Below, one piece after another: positions 24,083 through 36,170 of a DNA stretch of 64,000 bases. The number at the start of each line of letters is the position of its first letter. The first letter of the stretch is position 1. Position numbers and translations under genes: made by a program. The notes below the pieces were generated by a model. The model saw only the letters and a program-made list of their open reading frames with translations. It was not told the origin of the DNA and made no database searches. The stretch is from the NCBI RefSeq assembly GCF_000227725.2, contig NZ_MU255056.1:1883329-1947328 (forward strand). The letters run 5' to 3'. The stretch is from Thiorhodospira sibirica ATCC 700588 (lineage in GTDB: Bacteria; Pseudomonadota; Gammaproteobacteria; Ectothiorhodospirales; Ectothiorhodospiraceae).

Positions 24083-25420
24083 ATGAACTCAGTTCTTAAG
24101 TTTCAATATCCTGCGCATTCACACCGTGAAAGCGCGCCCCCTTTTAAGGTATATACCGAACGTACCTTGCACAAAATTCCGGCACTGGCACGCCTGCCGG
24201 AGGCCTTGCGTTTTGAGATTCAGGTGGTTGCCAGCGTGCTGCCCTTTCGGGTCAATGAGTATGTCCTCAATGAGCTGATTGATTGGGATGATCCATACCA
24301 TGATCCGATGTTTCGCCTGGTATTTCCGCAACGGGAGATGTTAGAGCCCGCAGATTTTGCGCAGATGGCTGCGCTGCATCAGCAACAGGCCAGCCGTGAA
24401 GCGATCAATGCGCTGGCCAGCCGTTTGCGCCAGCATCTTAATCCGCACCCCGCCGGTCAGTTAGCACTTAATCGCCCGCAACTGGAAGGCGATACCCTGG
24501 AAGGGGTGCAACACAAATACCGCGAAACCGTGCTGTTTTTCCCCACGCAGGGGCAAACCTGCCATAGTTATTGCACCTTTTGCTTTCGCTGGGCGCAATT
24601 TATCGGCGATAAAACTCTAAGAATTGCCTCCAATCAGGTGGATAGCCTGCTCGCCTATCTGCGCCAGCATCCCGAGGTGAGCGATGTGCTGATCACCGGT
24701 GGCGATCCTTTGGTGATGAAGACCAAGACCCTGGCGCAATATCTGGAACCGTTGCTGCATCCTGAATTTGCGCATATTCAAAGCATTCGCATCGGCACCA
24801 AGGCGCTAACATTTTGGCCACAGCGCTTTGTCAGCGATGCCGATGGCCCGGCCTTGCGCGCCTTGCTGGAGCGTCTGGTGCGAGGCGGCAAGCATGTGGC
24901 GCTGATGGCGCATTATAATCACTGGCGCGAGATGGAAACGCCGATGGCCGAACAGGCGATTAAGGCGGTGCGCGAGACCGGCGTAGAGATTCGTACCCAA
25001 GGGCCATTGCTCGCGCATATCAATGATGATCCTGCGACCTGGGCCCGATTGTGGCGCCGTCAGGTGCATCTGGGTATGATTCCCTATTATTGCTTTGTGC
25101 AGCGCGACACCGGGGCACGGCGCTACTTTGAGGTACCGCTGGCGCGTGCTGCCGAGATCTATCGTGAAGCCATGCAACAGGTCTCCGGGCTGGCGCGCAC
25201 CGCACGCGGTCCGTCGATGAGTGCTGAACCGGGTAAGGTGGAAGTGCAGGGTGTGGCGGAGATTCATGGCGAACGGGTGTTTGTGCTGCGCTTTTTACAG
25301 GCGCGCAACCCCGCATGGGTACAGCGTCCGTTTTTTGCCCGCTACGATCCACACGCCACCTGGCTGTCTGATCTCAAGCCTGCCTTTGGGGAAGCGCGCT
25401 TTTTCTTTGAGCAGGAATAG
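24083..25420 (+). CDS. Lysine 2,3-aminomutase family radical SAM protein
   Basis: A 445-residue radical SAM, PLP-dependent aminomutase-like protein. The cluster motif is CHSYCTFC (CxxxCxxC) after VLFFPTQGQT. ITGGDPLVMKTKTLAQYLEP follows, then IRIGTKALTFWPQRF. The typical N-terminal helical domain is present (RLPEALRFEIQVVASVLPFR, NELIDWDDPYHDPMFRLVFP). Closest in style to KamA-type proteins rather than the shorter EpmB. The true substrate is unclear: it could make beta-lysine as an osmolyte or modify another amino acid. No acetyltransferase (ablB) neighbours it. Confidence 0.82.
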   Translation: MNSVLKFQYPAHSHRESAPPFKVYTERTLHKIPALARLPEALRFEIQVVASVLPFRVNEYVLNELIDWDDPYHDPMFRLVFPQREMLEPADFAQMAALHQQQASREAINALASRLRQHLNPHPAGQLALNRPQLEGDTLEGVQHKYRETVLFFPTQGQTCHSYCTFCFRWAQFIGDKTLRIASNQVDSLLAYLRQHPEVSDVLITGGDPLVMKTKTLAQYLEPLLHPEFAHIQSIRIGTKALTFWPQRFVSDADGPALRALLERLVRGGKHVALMAHYNHWREMETPMAEQAIKAVRETGVEIRTQGPLLAHINDDPATWARLWRRQVHLGMIPYYCFVQRDTGARRYFEVPLARAAEIYREAMQQVSGLARTARGPSMSAEPGKVEVQGVAEIHGERVFVLRFLQARNPAWVQRPFFARYDPHATWLSDLKPAFGEARFFFEQE

Positions 25421-25476
25421 CCACGCATCTCGGTGTCTGAGAGGAAAACGCGGCGGCGGCTTCTGGCCGTCGCCAC

Positions 25477-25827
25477 TTATTGCGATTCGCTAAGCAGGCG
25501 TTCCAGGACTGCTGGAATCAGTGCATCGCTGGCCTGGCGGGCTTTTAATTCTGCGACGTTGGCTTGCAGGGTGTCGAAGGTGCGCTGGGTTGAACGCGAT
25601 GGGACCGGAACTGGGACTGCCATCAACTCTGGAGCTTTTAGCGTCTTGTTTCGGGCAGCCGTACCGGGCGCTGCGGCGTCAATCTTTGCAAACCCCTCCG
25701 CAGTGGTAAAGCAGTAATCGATGAAGCGGGCAACTGCTTTATCGGCGTTAATCTCACAGGTCAACATTCGATAATGACCAACGCAACCATCATCTTCAGG
25801 TTGTGCAATGATAATGGCTTGCCCCAA
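25477..25827 (-). pseudogene. C-terminal fragment of a type I restriction specificity (HsdS) protein
   Basis: The 116-residue frame has NADKAVARFIDYCFTTAEGF, IDAAAPGTAARNKTLKAPEL MAVPVPVPS and LQANVAELKARQASDALIPA VLERLL. The first part resembles the end of an HsdS target recognition domain, the second (..N.TL....L..+.+P.P) its typical closing strand, and the last the coiled-coil spacer. A full HsdS is about 400 residues and no hsdM or hsdR is present, so this is a remnant. It starts 5 bp after the aguB stop, which is probably coincidental. Confidence 0.55.
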
Positions 25828-25831
25828 GCCA

Positions 25832-26707
25832 TTAGTCCAGATAGCGATACATCAGGTCATGGTAGGCATCAATGCGCCGGTCGCGCAGATAAGGCCAGAT
25901 GCGACGGACTTTTTCGGTCTGGGCGGGATCAATCTGCACCAATAGCACAGCCTCCTGATCGACTTCGGCCTGTACCAGCATTTCGCCTTGTGTGCCGCAG
26001 ACAAAGCTTGAGCCCCAGAACTGGATGCCTGAGGTCACGCCACTGGGGTCTACCTCAAAGCCGGTGCGGTTACACGCAATCACCGGGACGCCATTGGCGA
26101 TGGCGTGCGCCCGCTGGATGGTGATCCAGGCGTCGCGCTGACGGGCCTGCTCCTGCGGGTCATCGTCGGGGTTCCAGCCAATCGCCGTGGGATAGATCAA
26201 AATCTGTGCCCCGGCCAGGGCCATCAACCGCGCCGCCTCCGGGAACCACTGATCCCAGCAGACCAACACCCCCAGACGCCCCAGTGAGGTATCAATGGGA
26301 CGAAAGCCCAGATCCCCCGGCGTGAAATAAAACTTTTCATAAAACCCCGGATCATCAGGGATGTGCATCTTGCGATAACAGCCGGCAATCGAGCCATCGC
26401 TATCCAGCACCACGGCAGTATTGTGATAAATCCCTGCGGCACGACGTTCAAACAAGGAGCTGACAATCACCAGCTCAAGCTCCTGGGCCAGCGCGCCGAG
26501 TTGTTCGGTGGTGGGGCCGGGAATCGGTTCTGCCAGATCAAAATAATCCGGGTTCTCGGTTTGGCAGAAATACAGGCCGGTATGCAATTCCTGCAGGATG
26601 ACCAGCTGGGTGCCGGTGGTGGCGGCATTACGGATCGCCTCCATGCTGCGCTCAAGATTGACCTCGGGGTCGGCCTCATTGGCTTGTTGGATCAGAGCTA
26701 TCTTCAT
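25832..26707 (-). CDS. aguB: N-carbamoylputrescine amidase
   Basis: A 291-residue carbon-nitrogen hydrolase that turns N-carbamoylputrescine into putrescine, CO2 and ammonia. The Glu-Lys-Cys triad is readable: LVILQELHTGLYFCQ (Glu near 40), YRKMHIPDDPGFYEKFYF (Lys near 113) and LVCWDQWFPEAARLMAL (Cys near 150). FYFTPGDLGF and IGWNPDDDP are specific to the AguB group. The partner agmatine deiminase gene (aguA) is not in the window. It is divergent from guaB, with 148 bp between starts. Confidence 0.93.
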   Translation of the reverse strand: MKIALIQQANEADPEVNLERSMEAIRNAATTGTQLVILQELHTGLYFCQTENPDYFDLAEPIPGPTTEQLGALAQELELVIVSSLFERRAAGIYHNTAVVLDSDGSIAGCYRKMHIPDDPGFYEKFYFTPGDLGFRPIDTSLGRLGVLVCWDQWFPEAARLMALAGAQILIYPTAIGWNPDDDPQEQARQRDAWITIQRAHAIANGVPVIACNRTGFEVDPSGVTSGIQFWGSSFVCGTQGEMLVQAEVDQEAVLLVQIDPAQTEKVRRIWPYLRDRRIDAYHDLMYRYLD

Positions 26708-26804
26708 CGATGTGCGTATGTGCTAGAAGTTAGAAGGGGCCCAGGCCGCCATTCACAGTGTGTATCAATCAAGCCGGTGGACCTGCGGCAAAATTGCAGT
26801 TTAA

Positions 26805-29411
<2,607 letters not shown>

Positions 29412-29444
29412 CGAACAGAGTGCTGAGCTTTACTCAGTCATAAT

Positions 29445-29521
29445 GGATCGCCGAGTTGTACTCGGCTGGGTTTAAATCCGTGTCCCAGTGTCCCGACCAG
29501 CCGAGTGAAACTCGGCGATCC
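29445..29521. repeat. Palindromic element type A, copy 2
   Basis: GGATCGCCGAGTTGTACTCGGC and GCCGAGTGAAACTCGGCGATCC flank GGGTTTAAATCCGTGT. It follows the guaB stop by about 35 bp, so it may act as a 3' hairpin or terminator. Confidence 0.8.
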
Positions 29522-29548
29522 TGTGCAAATTAGAGATAGACAAAACCC

Positions 29549-30064
29549 ATGTCAAGCTACTGGAAATTGCAGTCTCGCACACAGACCCGGCAAGCCCTAT
29601 GGCAGGTGATCATCAGCCTGCTCATCAGCCTGCTGCCGGTTGCCGCGCTGGCACAGACGTTGATTTTACAACCGGGCGAACGCTGGCAAGATAACGGCTT
29701 GCAGATTTACTGTGCGCCGGAACGCACAACAGCGCCAGAACACAGTCCGCACAGCCCCCGCCCACCAGGCAAACCGTTACCGCATAGCGCTGTGGGTGCG
29801 CCGATTGTGCTGGAATCCTGCCAGTATTGGGATGATTTTAAGCGCAGCTGTCTGTTTGAGCAGCGCACCCATCATCTGGGCGCACTGCAATGCGTTGAGG
29901 AATGCCAGCACTGGGATGAATTTGCGCGGCGCTGCCTGTTTCAGACGCAATGCACCTATCATCCGGACTCGCGCCGCTTTGTGCGCACCCAATGCGAACG
30001 CTTTGATAGCTTCTCAGGCCGGTGCCTGCATACCCAAGACCAGCTCCTGCAGCCTGCGCGGTGA
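29549..30064 (+). CDS. Secreted Cys-rich protein with three short repeats, unknown function
   Basis: The 171-residue protein has an N-terminal signal peptide ending near VAALAQ (residue 36). After a Pro-rich linker (about 60-80) come three repeats with two cysteines exactly ten apart: C91-C101 (CQYWDDFKRSCL), C119-C129 (CQHWDEFARRCL) and C149-C159 (CERFDSFSGRCL), a period near 29. Extra cysteines lie at 55, 115 and 135. This suggests a disulfide-stabilised periplasmic repeat. I do not recognise a family. Its stop codon overlaps the hemW start (GTGA), so the two are translationally linked. Confidence 0.7.
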   Translation: MSSYWKLQSRTQTRQALWQVIISLLISLLPVAALAQTLILQPGERWQDNGLQIYCAPERTTAPEHSPHSPRPPGKPLPHSAVGAPIVLESCQYWDDFKRSCLFEQRTHHLGALQCVEECQHWDEFARRCLFQTQCTYHPDSRRFVRTQCERFDSFSGRCLHTQDQLLQPAR

Positions 30065-31242
30065 GTGATGCGCTCCCGCCGCTGGGGCTGTATGTGCACC
30101 TTCCTTTTTGCCTGCGCAAATGCCCCTATTGCGATTTTAACTCCTACCCCACACCGCCCACGTCGGCCCAGCAGGGCCGCTATATCCAGGCCCTGCTTGC
30201 CGATCTTGATGCCGATCTGCAGGCGTATCCACACATCCGCACGCGCCCGCTGCACAGCCTGTTCATCGGTGGTGGCACCCCCTCCTTATTCGCCCCGGCG
30301 GCACTGGGCCAGCTTTTAGACGGCGTAGGTGCGCGCTTGCACTGTCCGCTGGGCCTGGAGATCAGCCTGGAGGCCAACCCCGGCACCCTCAATCTTAAGG
30401 CCCTGCGTGCCTATCATGCCTTGGGAATCAACCGCCTCTCCCTGGGCATTCAAAGTTTTCATGCACCCCATCTGCGTGCCCTGGGACGGCTGCATGATGC
30501 GCACGCTGCCAGACAGGCCATCTGCGATGCGCACATCGCCGGATTTAGCCGCATCAATCTTGACCTGATGTTTGGCCTGCCTCAGCAAAACCCGCAACAG
30601 GCGCTTGCCGACCTCAACACCGCCCTGAGCTACGCGCCAAGCCACCTTTCCTGGTATCAACTCACCCTTGAAGAAGATACCCCCTTTGCCCATCACCCCC
30701 CGGCGCATTTACCCGATGAAGAAAGTCTCTGGGCCATCCAGCACGCCGGGCTTGCCCGTCTGGCCGAGGCGGGCTATCAGCACTATGAAATCTCTGCCCA
30801 CGCCCCGCCGGGCATGGAATGCCAACATAACCTCAATTATTGGCAATTTGGCGATTATCTCGGCATCGGTGCCGGAGCACACGGTAAAATCTCTAGCCGC
30901 AGCGCCGCGGGTACGCTGGTGATCGAACGGCGCAGCAAACAGCGTGAGCCACAGGGCTATATCGAGCAGGCGCTGAACGGGGCGTCCTTGCTGGCCAGCG
31001 CCTATCAACTCAGTGCCAGTGATACCGTCTTTGAATGTATGCTCAACGCCCTGCGCCTGCAGGAGGGTATCCCGCTTTCATTGTTCACCCAACACACCGG
31101 ACTCACCGCCTCATGCCTGCAATCGCCCTGGCAGCACGCCATCACTCAAGGACTCATGCAAAACCACCCCAAACAGCTAGCCCCCACGGCGCTGGGCCAG
31201 CGTTTTTTAAATGACCTGCAAACCCTGTTTTTGCCTACATAA
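30061..31242 (+). CDS. hemW: HemW-type radical SAM protein (heme chaperone, CPO-III-like)
   Basis: A 393-residue protein starting at GTG 30061. The radical SAM motif LYVHLPFCLRKCPYCDFNSY has the CxxxCxxC of the family; GGGTPSLF, SLEANPGTLNLKALRAYHAL and GINRLSLGIQSF follow. The Cys between motif cysteines fits HemW (CPYCDF, with no fourth Cys of HemN type), so this is more likely the heme-inserting chaperone than the anaerobic coproporphyrinogen oxidase. The winged-helix tail is at the end (ECMLNALRLQEGIPL). Commonly found beside rdgB or yggS; here it is linked to an unknown Cys-rich gene. Confidence 0.88.
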   Translation: MSDALPPLGLYVHLPFCLRKCPYCDFNSYPTPPTSAQQGRYIQALLADLDADLQAYPHIRTRPLHSLFIGGGTPSLFAPAALGQLLDGVGARLHCPLGLEISLEANPGTLNLKALRAYHALGINRLSLGIQSFHAPHLRALGRLHDAHAARQAICDAHIAGFSRINLDLMFGLPQQNPQQALADLNTALSYAPSHLSWYQLTLEEDTPFAHHPPAHLPDEESLWAIQHAGLARLAEAGYQHYEISAHAPPGMECQHNLNYWQFGDYLGIGAGAHGKISSRSAAGTLVIERRSKQREPQGYIEQALNGASLLASAYQLSASDTVFECMLNALRLQEGIPLSLFTQHTGLTASCLQSPWQHAITQGLMQNHPKQLAPTALGQRFLNDLQTLFLPT

Positions 31243-31614
31243 CGGCAGACGCATCTGGCGTTCATTAAAAAGCAGGGGCAAATTTTGCATTGCTCAACAA
31301 GAGGATATCGGCTGCGATAAAGACAAGGCGTAAATTCATTATGTCGTCATCAAGGACTGTTAGCCTGCTCAGGATTCTTGCCAGACCTTGTTTCAGTGTG
31401 ACGGGCGTCTTACCTTGGGTCGTAGGACTGGTTGAGCACCAGGATTAGATAGATGGGCTGGTGGAAGATAAGCTGACGCGGCTGAAAAATTAACGCATTC
31501 ATTTTATTGAAAAAATGCTCAATAAATGCTTTAAATTTCAACTGCGTCGATCCGATTCAAAGAATGGAAACCTTATTTACATTCATCGTATATTGGTTCT
31601 TTGGGGCTTTTAAC
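31243..31614. other. Intergenic, no gene seen
   Basis: The frame of the next gene extends back to 31507, but those codons do not look like protein; a signal peptide begins at 31615. No RNA or strong hairpin is evident. Confidence 0.4.
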
Positions 31615-33669
31615 ATGATACCGGTTCATAAAATAGTAGCCGCTGTGGGCATAGCCGTTTTAGGTGCCACGTTGCTGTCAGGTTGCAACAGTTCATCCAA
31701 TTCCAGTCACTCATCGAATCCCGGCGAGGAAACCTTCCGCTTGCAGCTTCTGCATTTTGCCGATGTTGATGGCGGCGGAACCGCCGCGATGTTTAACGTC
31801 GATGCGTTTTCCGCCTTGGTCAACCATTTCCGCAACCAGCATCCAGAGCGAACCCTGCTGATCAGTTCCGGGGACAACTACATTCCGGGCCCCATTTTTG
31901 AGGCCAGCACGAATTCGCGCATGGCCGCTGTCGTTGGCAAACCCGGACAGGGAAGGGGAGAAATCGTCATTCAAAACCATCTGGGTGTGCAAGCCACTGC
32001 GGTTGGCAACCATGACCTTGATACGGGTCCCTCGGGTTTTGCAGGCATCATTTCTCCCGACGGCGAATATCCGGGTGCCCTCTGGCCTTATTTGTCCGTG
32101 AATATCGACTTCACCGCAGATAGCGCAACCGCCCCTCGCCTGCAAGCACCCCGACAGGAGGCAAGTCACTTGCCTCCCGGTTCGCTGGCACGCAGCGTCG
32201 TCATAACGATCAGCGGTGAGCGGATCGGGGTTGTCGGCGCAGTGACCCCTACCCTGCCTTCCATTACCTCCGTTGGCAATCTGACCTTAACACCGAGTCC
32301 GTTCAGCGAAGATGCCGCCGGTTTTGATGCCCTTGCCGCAGTCATTCAGGAAGAAGTGGACGCGCTGAGTCAAGAGGGGGTCAACAAGATTATTTTGGCC
32401 GCACACATGCAGCGCATTAACGTAGAACGTCAGCTGGCACCTCGGCTACGCGATGTGGATATCATCATCGCCGGGGGCTCCAACAGCATTTTAGCGGATC
32501 AAAATGACCTGTTACGCGATGGAGATAGTGCCGTCGGCACGTATCCAGAAATCTATACCAGTGCCAGCGGTGAGCCGGTTTTGCTGGTTAATACCGATGC
32601 CGATTACAAATACCTGGGGCGTCTGATGGTCGAGTTTGACAGCCACGGCGTCATTATGACAAATCGTCTGGATTCAGGCTTGAATGGTGCCTGGGCGGCC
32701 ACCCCGGCAGTCGTTGAGCAGCTGCGCGCTGAACCTATTCCGGAAGTGGTTGCGGTAGCCCGTGTGATTCGTGAAATCCTCGCCGAACAGGATGGTAGTG
32801 CCTACGGCATTACCCAGGTCTTCCTGGAAGGTCGCCGGACGCCGGTACGCAGTCGCGAAACCAATCTGGGCAATCTGTCCGCAGATGCCAATCTCTGGTA
32901 TGCCTCCATCATGGATCCTGAAAACCCGCCGCTGGTTTCGGTCAAAAATGGCGGTGGCATTCGTGCCCCGATTGGCTCCATCATTGTTCCTCCCGGTGCC
33001 GAGGACCGTATTGATCTCTTGCCCCCCGCAGCCAACGATTTTGGCAAACCTGCCGGCGGAATCTCACAACTGGATATCCAGACCGCGTTTGCCTTTAACA
33101 ATGGTTTGGCGCTGGTGGATATGACCGCAGCCGAACTCCGCGATTTGCTGGAAGAACTCGTCAGGGGTAGCTTTGGGCATACCGCTGGTTTGCGCGTTGA
33201 ATTTGACCGCGCTTTCCCGGCCCGCCCCAGCGGGGATACCAATCAAGCTCTGGCCAGTGGCGGGCAGCGAGTGCGTAACATGCAGGTCTGCCTGGGTCAG
33301 TGGAATGGCGGCGCGTGTCTCGGTGGATGGGAGACCGTCGTCAGCCAGGGGACGACCCAGAGCACAGGTCGCTCATATCGAGTCGTTGCGCTGGATTTTC
33401 TCAATGCATGCGCGGCACCCGCAGGTAGTCAATTCGCCCGCCCAAATTGCGGCGACGGGTGGCCATTCAACGGGCTGGCGCACGCCAACTTTGCCTCACT
33501 ATTGGAAGATCGTTTCCAATCCCGCGATCCCGGACAGGCGAACTTCTCAGTTACTGGTGGTGAGCAGGATGCCTTGGCAGAATATCTGCGCGTCTTTCAT
33601 CCCGATGCAGCGCGTGCCTACACATTGCCACCCGATATCAACGAGCGCATGATCAACATTACGCCCTAA
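31615..33669 (+). CDS. 5'-nucleotidase/2',3'-cyclic phosphodiesterase-type lipoprotein
   Basis: A 684-residue bimetallophosphatase. From ATG 31615 the signal peptide ends in lipobox LLSGC (C24), followed by a Ser/Asn-rich linker. The N-terminal metallophosphatase domain shows LQLLHFADVDGGG, LISSGDNYIPGP, AVGNHDLDTG and ILAAHMQRINVE; the C-terminal nucleotidase domain shows NLGNLSADANLWYAS, SVKNGGGIRAPIG and FAFNNGLALVDMTAAELRDL. The usual D-x-H of motif 1 is D-x-D here, a variant seen in some members. It should release phosphate from nucleotides outside the inner membrane. It ends 45 bp from convergent pth. Confidence 0.85.
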   Translation: MIPVHKIVAAVGIAVLGATLLSGCNSSSNSSHSSNPGEETFRLQLLHFADVDGGGTAAMFNVDAFSALVNHFRNQHPERTLLISSGDNYIPGPIFEASTNSRMAAVVGKPGQGRGEIVIQNHLGVQATAVGNHDLDTGPSGFAGIISPDGEYPGALWPYLSVNIDFTADSATAPRLQAPRQEASHLPPGSLARSVVITISGERIGVVGAVTPTLPSITSVGNLTLTPSPFSEDAAGFDALAAVIQEEVDALSQEGVNKIILAAHMQRINVERQLAPRLRDVDIIIAGGSNSILADQNDLLRDGDSAVGTYPEIYTSASGEPVLLVNTDADYKYLGRLMVEFDSHGVIMTNRLDSGLNGAWAATPAVVEQLRAEPIPEVVAVARVIREILAEQDGSAYGITQVFLEGRRTPVRSRETNLGNLSADANLWYASIMDPENPPLVSVKNGGGIRAPIGSIIVPPGAEDRIDLLPPAANDFGKPAGGISQLDIQTAFAFNNGLALVDMTAAELRDLLEELVRGSFGHTAGLRVEFDRAFPARPSGDTNQALASGGQRVRNMQVCLGQWNGGACLGGWETVVSQGTTQSTGRSYRVVALDFLNACAAPAGSQFARPNCGDGWPFNGLAHANFASLLEDRFQSRDPGQANFSVTGGEQDALAEYLRVFHPDAARAYTLPPDINERMINITP

Positions 33670-33714
33670 ACGCAAACCCGACGGGGAAAGAACTTCTAAC
33701 CTATAAATTAAAGA

Positions 33715-34311
33715 CTACGCGCTGCTGGCGGGGCGGGCGTGCAAGGTGTTCATTGCCTTGTCAAACTGCCCGGTGATCATTTGAGGAATCAATGGGAGGG
33801 TGTGGGCGATGGCCTCGTCAATGGCTTTGGCCTCGACGTGGCTCGGGCGCTCTAATACGTAGGAAACGACTTTGGCACGTTCACCGGGGTGGCCGATGCC
33901 GATGCGCAGGCGGGCAAAGTGTTGTCCGAGATGATGGCTGATGTCACGCAGGCCATTGTGACCGCCATGGCCGCCGCCTCGCTTGAGGCGCACGGTGCCC
34001 GGCGGCAGGTCCAGTTCATCATGCACCACTAAAATAGCCTCGGTGGGGATGCGGTAAAAACTGGCCAGTAATTTCAGCGATTGGCCGCTGCGGTTCATGA
34101 AGGTCTGCGGTTTGAGCAGCCAGCAGGGCTGTCCCGCGATGTTAATGCGGCATGCCTCCCCGGCAAACTTATGCTCAGGGCGAAACATGCCGCCGTGTTG
34201 GTGCGCCAGCTGATCGACCAGCCAAAAACCGGCATTGTGCCGGGTGTCGTGGTATTGATTGCCGGGATTACCCAGCCCGGCAATCAGTAGGATCGGATCA
34301 GCACTCGCCAT
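33715..34311 (-). CDS. pth: Peptidyl-tRNA hydrolase
   Basis: A 198-residue enzyme that frees tRNA from dropped-off peptidyl-tRNA. Motifs are LLIAGLGNPGNQYHDTRHNA (with the catalytic His of RHNAG), KPQTFMNRSGQS, VVHDELDLPPGTVRLKRGGG and GHNGLRDISHHLG. It lies 10 bp after rplY, the standard prs-rplY-pth order. Confidence 0.96.
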   Translation of the reverse strand: MASADPILLIAGLGNPGNQYHDTRHNAGFWLVDQLAHQHGGMFRPEHKFAGEACRINIAGQPCWLLKPQTFMNRSGQSLKLLASFYRIPTEAILVVHDELDLPPGTVRLKRGGGHGGHNGLRDISHHLGQHFARLRIGIGHPGERAKVVSYVLERPSHVEAKAIDEAIAHTLPLIPQMITGQFDKAMNTLHARPASSA

Positions 34312-34320
34312 GACAACACA

Positions 34321-34956
34321 TTAGGCGCTGGCGCTGCTTTCCTCAGCATCGTCATCACCGCCACTGGTACGGCTCTTGATGACGTTCATCACGGGAAGAT
34401 CATGATCACTGCCTGCATCATGAGAAGCCAGGGCAACCAGGGTCACTCCTTGCGGCATTTGCAGTTGTGACAAGTGCAGGGATTCACCGGCCTGCATGTT
34501 GGCTACATCGACCTCGATAAATTCCGGCAGATGTTCGGGCAGACATTCGACCTCTACGTCGGTGAGCTGGTGGGTGATCATACCGCCACCCAGTTTGACG
34601 CCTACGCAGTTTTGCTCGTTGATGAAATGCAAGGGGACATGCATGCGGATCTTTTCCCCTTCGCTGACCCGTTGCAGGTCTAAATGCAAAATCACCGGCT
34701 TGAAGGGATGGCGTTGCAAATCACGCAAAATCACGCGCTCGGTTTTGCCATTGAGGGTCAAGGTGAGAATGTGCGAATAAAAAGCCTCATGTGCCAGATT
34801 CAGCAGGATGGTATTGTGATCCAGCGAGATGCTTTGCGGCTCTTTGCCGGCGCCGTATAAAATCGCGGGCAGTTTACCCGCACGGCGCAGGCGGCGGCTC
34901 GCACCTTTACCTTGATCCGTGCGTGATTCAGCTTGCAGTTCAAAACTCACACTCAT
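34321..34956 (-). CDS. rplY: 50S ribosomal protein L25 (general stress protein Ctc type)
   Basis: The 211-residue long form of L25 binds 5S rRNA. The N-terminal L25 domain (about 1-95) reads [35 protein letters not shown]. The C-terminal TL5 beta domain (about 98-185) contains [20 protein letters not shown] and [20 protein letters not shown]. An acidic tail ([13 protein letters not shown]) ends it. I prefer ATG 34956, with GGAG about 9 bp upstream, to the TTG five codons earlier. Confidence 0.95.
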   Translation of the reverse strand: MSVSFELQAESRTDQGKGASRRLRRAGKLPAILYGAGKEPQSISLDHNTILLNLAHEAFYSHILTLTLNGKTERVILRDLQRHPFKPVILHLDLQRVSEGEKIRMHVPLHFINEQNCVGVKLGGGMITHQLTDVEVECLPEHLPEFIEVDVANMQAGESLHLSQLQMPQGVTLVALASHDAGSDHDLPVMNVIKSRTSGGDDDAEESSASA

Positions 34957-35069
34957 TGCTTGTATCTCCAAAAAAAGAAAAAAGCCCGCTCCGCGACCAG
35001 AACAGGCATGATGAACAGCTCAATAGAAAACACTAACTCTTCGCCCTAAGGCGGGGGATATTGACTTGA

Positions 35070-36026
35070 TCAGTCAATAAACAGGGAGCTGACAGATTCT
35101 TCCCGGTTGATGCGGCGGATGGTTTCAGCCATCATTCCGGCCACTGAAAGCTGACGAATACGCGGGCAGGCCTGGGCCTCGGGACGCAGAGGAATGGTAT
35201 CGGTGACGACCAATTCATCAAGCTGTGAATTGGTGATATTCTGAATCGCTGCACCTGAAAGTACCGGATGGGTGGCATAGGCCATGACCCTGGCTGCACC
35301 ATGATCTTTCAGTGCCGCTGCTGCCTGACAGAGGGTGCCTGCGGTATCCACCAGGTCATCGACAATCACGCAGTCCTTGCCTTCGACATCGCCGATGATG
35401 TGCATCACCTGGGATTCATTGGGTTTGGGGCGGCGCTTGTCAATAATCGCCAGCTCGGCATCATCCAGACGCTTGGCAATTGCCCGGGCGCGTACCACCC
35501 CGCCCACATCCGGTGAAACCACGATCAAATCCGGGTGTTTTTGTCGCCAGATATCTCCTAACAGAATCGGTGAGGCATAGACATTATCCACCGGCAGATT
35601 GAAAAAGCCCTGCACCTGATCAGCATGTACATCCACGGTCAGCAAGCGATCAATGCCCACCGCTTCCAGCATATTGGCAACCACTTTGGCGGAAATGGGC
35701 ACCCGCGCAGAACGCACTCGGCGATCCTGACGCCCATAGCCAAAGTAGGGAATGACCGTGGTAATCCGCCCCGCCGAGGCCCGGCGCAGGGCATCCACCA
35801 TGATCAGCAATTCCATCAGATTATCATTGGTGGGGGCACAGGTGGACTGCACGATGAACACATCGCGACCACGCACATTTTCCAGAATTTCGACCTGAAC
35901 TTCGCCATCGCTAAAGCGACCAACAACGGCTTTACCCAAGGGGATATTGAGGTGGTTGACAATCTCGCGGGCCAGCTGGGGAACCGCATTTCCGGCAAAA
36001 ACCATCATCTTGCTTCTGTCAACCAC
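35070..36026 (-). CDS. prs: Ribose-phosphate pyrophosphokinase
   Basis: A 318-residue enzyme that makes PRPP from ribose 5-phosphate and ATP. Motifs are [84 protein letters not shown] and the PRPP loop [13 protein letters not shown]. The start is GTG 36026 ([10 protein letters not shown]); an internal ATG six codons on is possible. It sits between tRNA-Gln and rplY on the same strand. Confidence 0.96.
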   Translation of the reverse strand: MVDRSKMMVFAGNAVPQLAREIVNHLNIPLGKAVVGRFSDGEVQVEILENVRGRDVFIVQSTCAPTNDNLMELLIMVDALRRASAGRITTVIPYFGYGRQDRRVRSARVPISAKVVANMLEAVGIDRLLTVDVHADQVQGFFNLPVDNVYASPILLGDIWRQKHPDLIVVSPDVGGVVRARAIAKRLDDAELAIIDKRRPKPNESQVMHIIGDVEGKDCVIVDDLVDTAGTLCQAAAALKDHGAARVMAYATHPVLSGAAIQNITNSQLDELVVTDTIPLRPEAQACPRIRQLSVAGMMAETIRRINREESVSSLFID

Positions 36027-36068
36027 AAGTTGATTCCTAACAGACTGAATAAGGCGAAGGATAGAATT

Positions 36069-36143
36069 TGGCTGGGCCGGTAGGATTCGAACCTACGCAT
36101 GCCGGGATCAAAACCCGGTGCCTTACCGCTTGGCGACGGCCCA
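36069..36143 (-). tRNA. tRNA-Gln (anticodon TTG)
   Basis: The minus strand folds into a cloverleaf: acceptor TGGGCCG/CGGCCCA, anticodon loop TTTTGAT in stem ACCGGG/CCCGG, T-arm TAGGTTCGAATCCTA, discriminator G and an encoded CCA. Its location between ispE and prs is the classic gammaproteobacterial order. Confidence 0.96.
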
Positions 36144-36170
36144 GTAATCACTAAACAAAGGAGTTGACAC

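Noticed and set aside
30022-30060. Upstream extension of hemW
   Set aside because: Those codons overlap the Cys-repeat gene; the GTG overlapping its stop is the better start.
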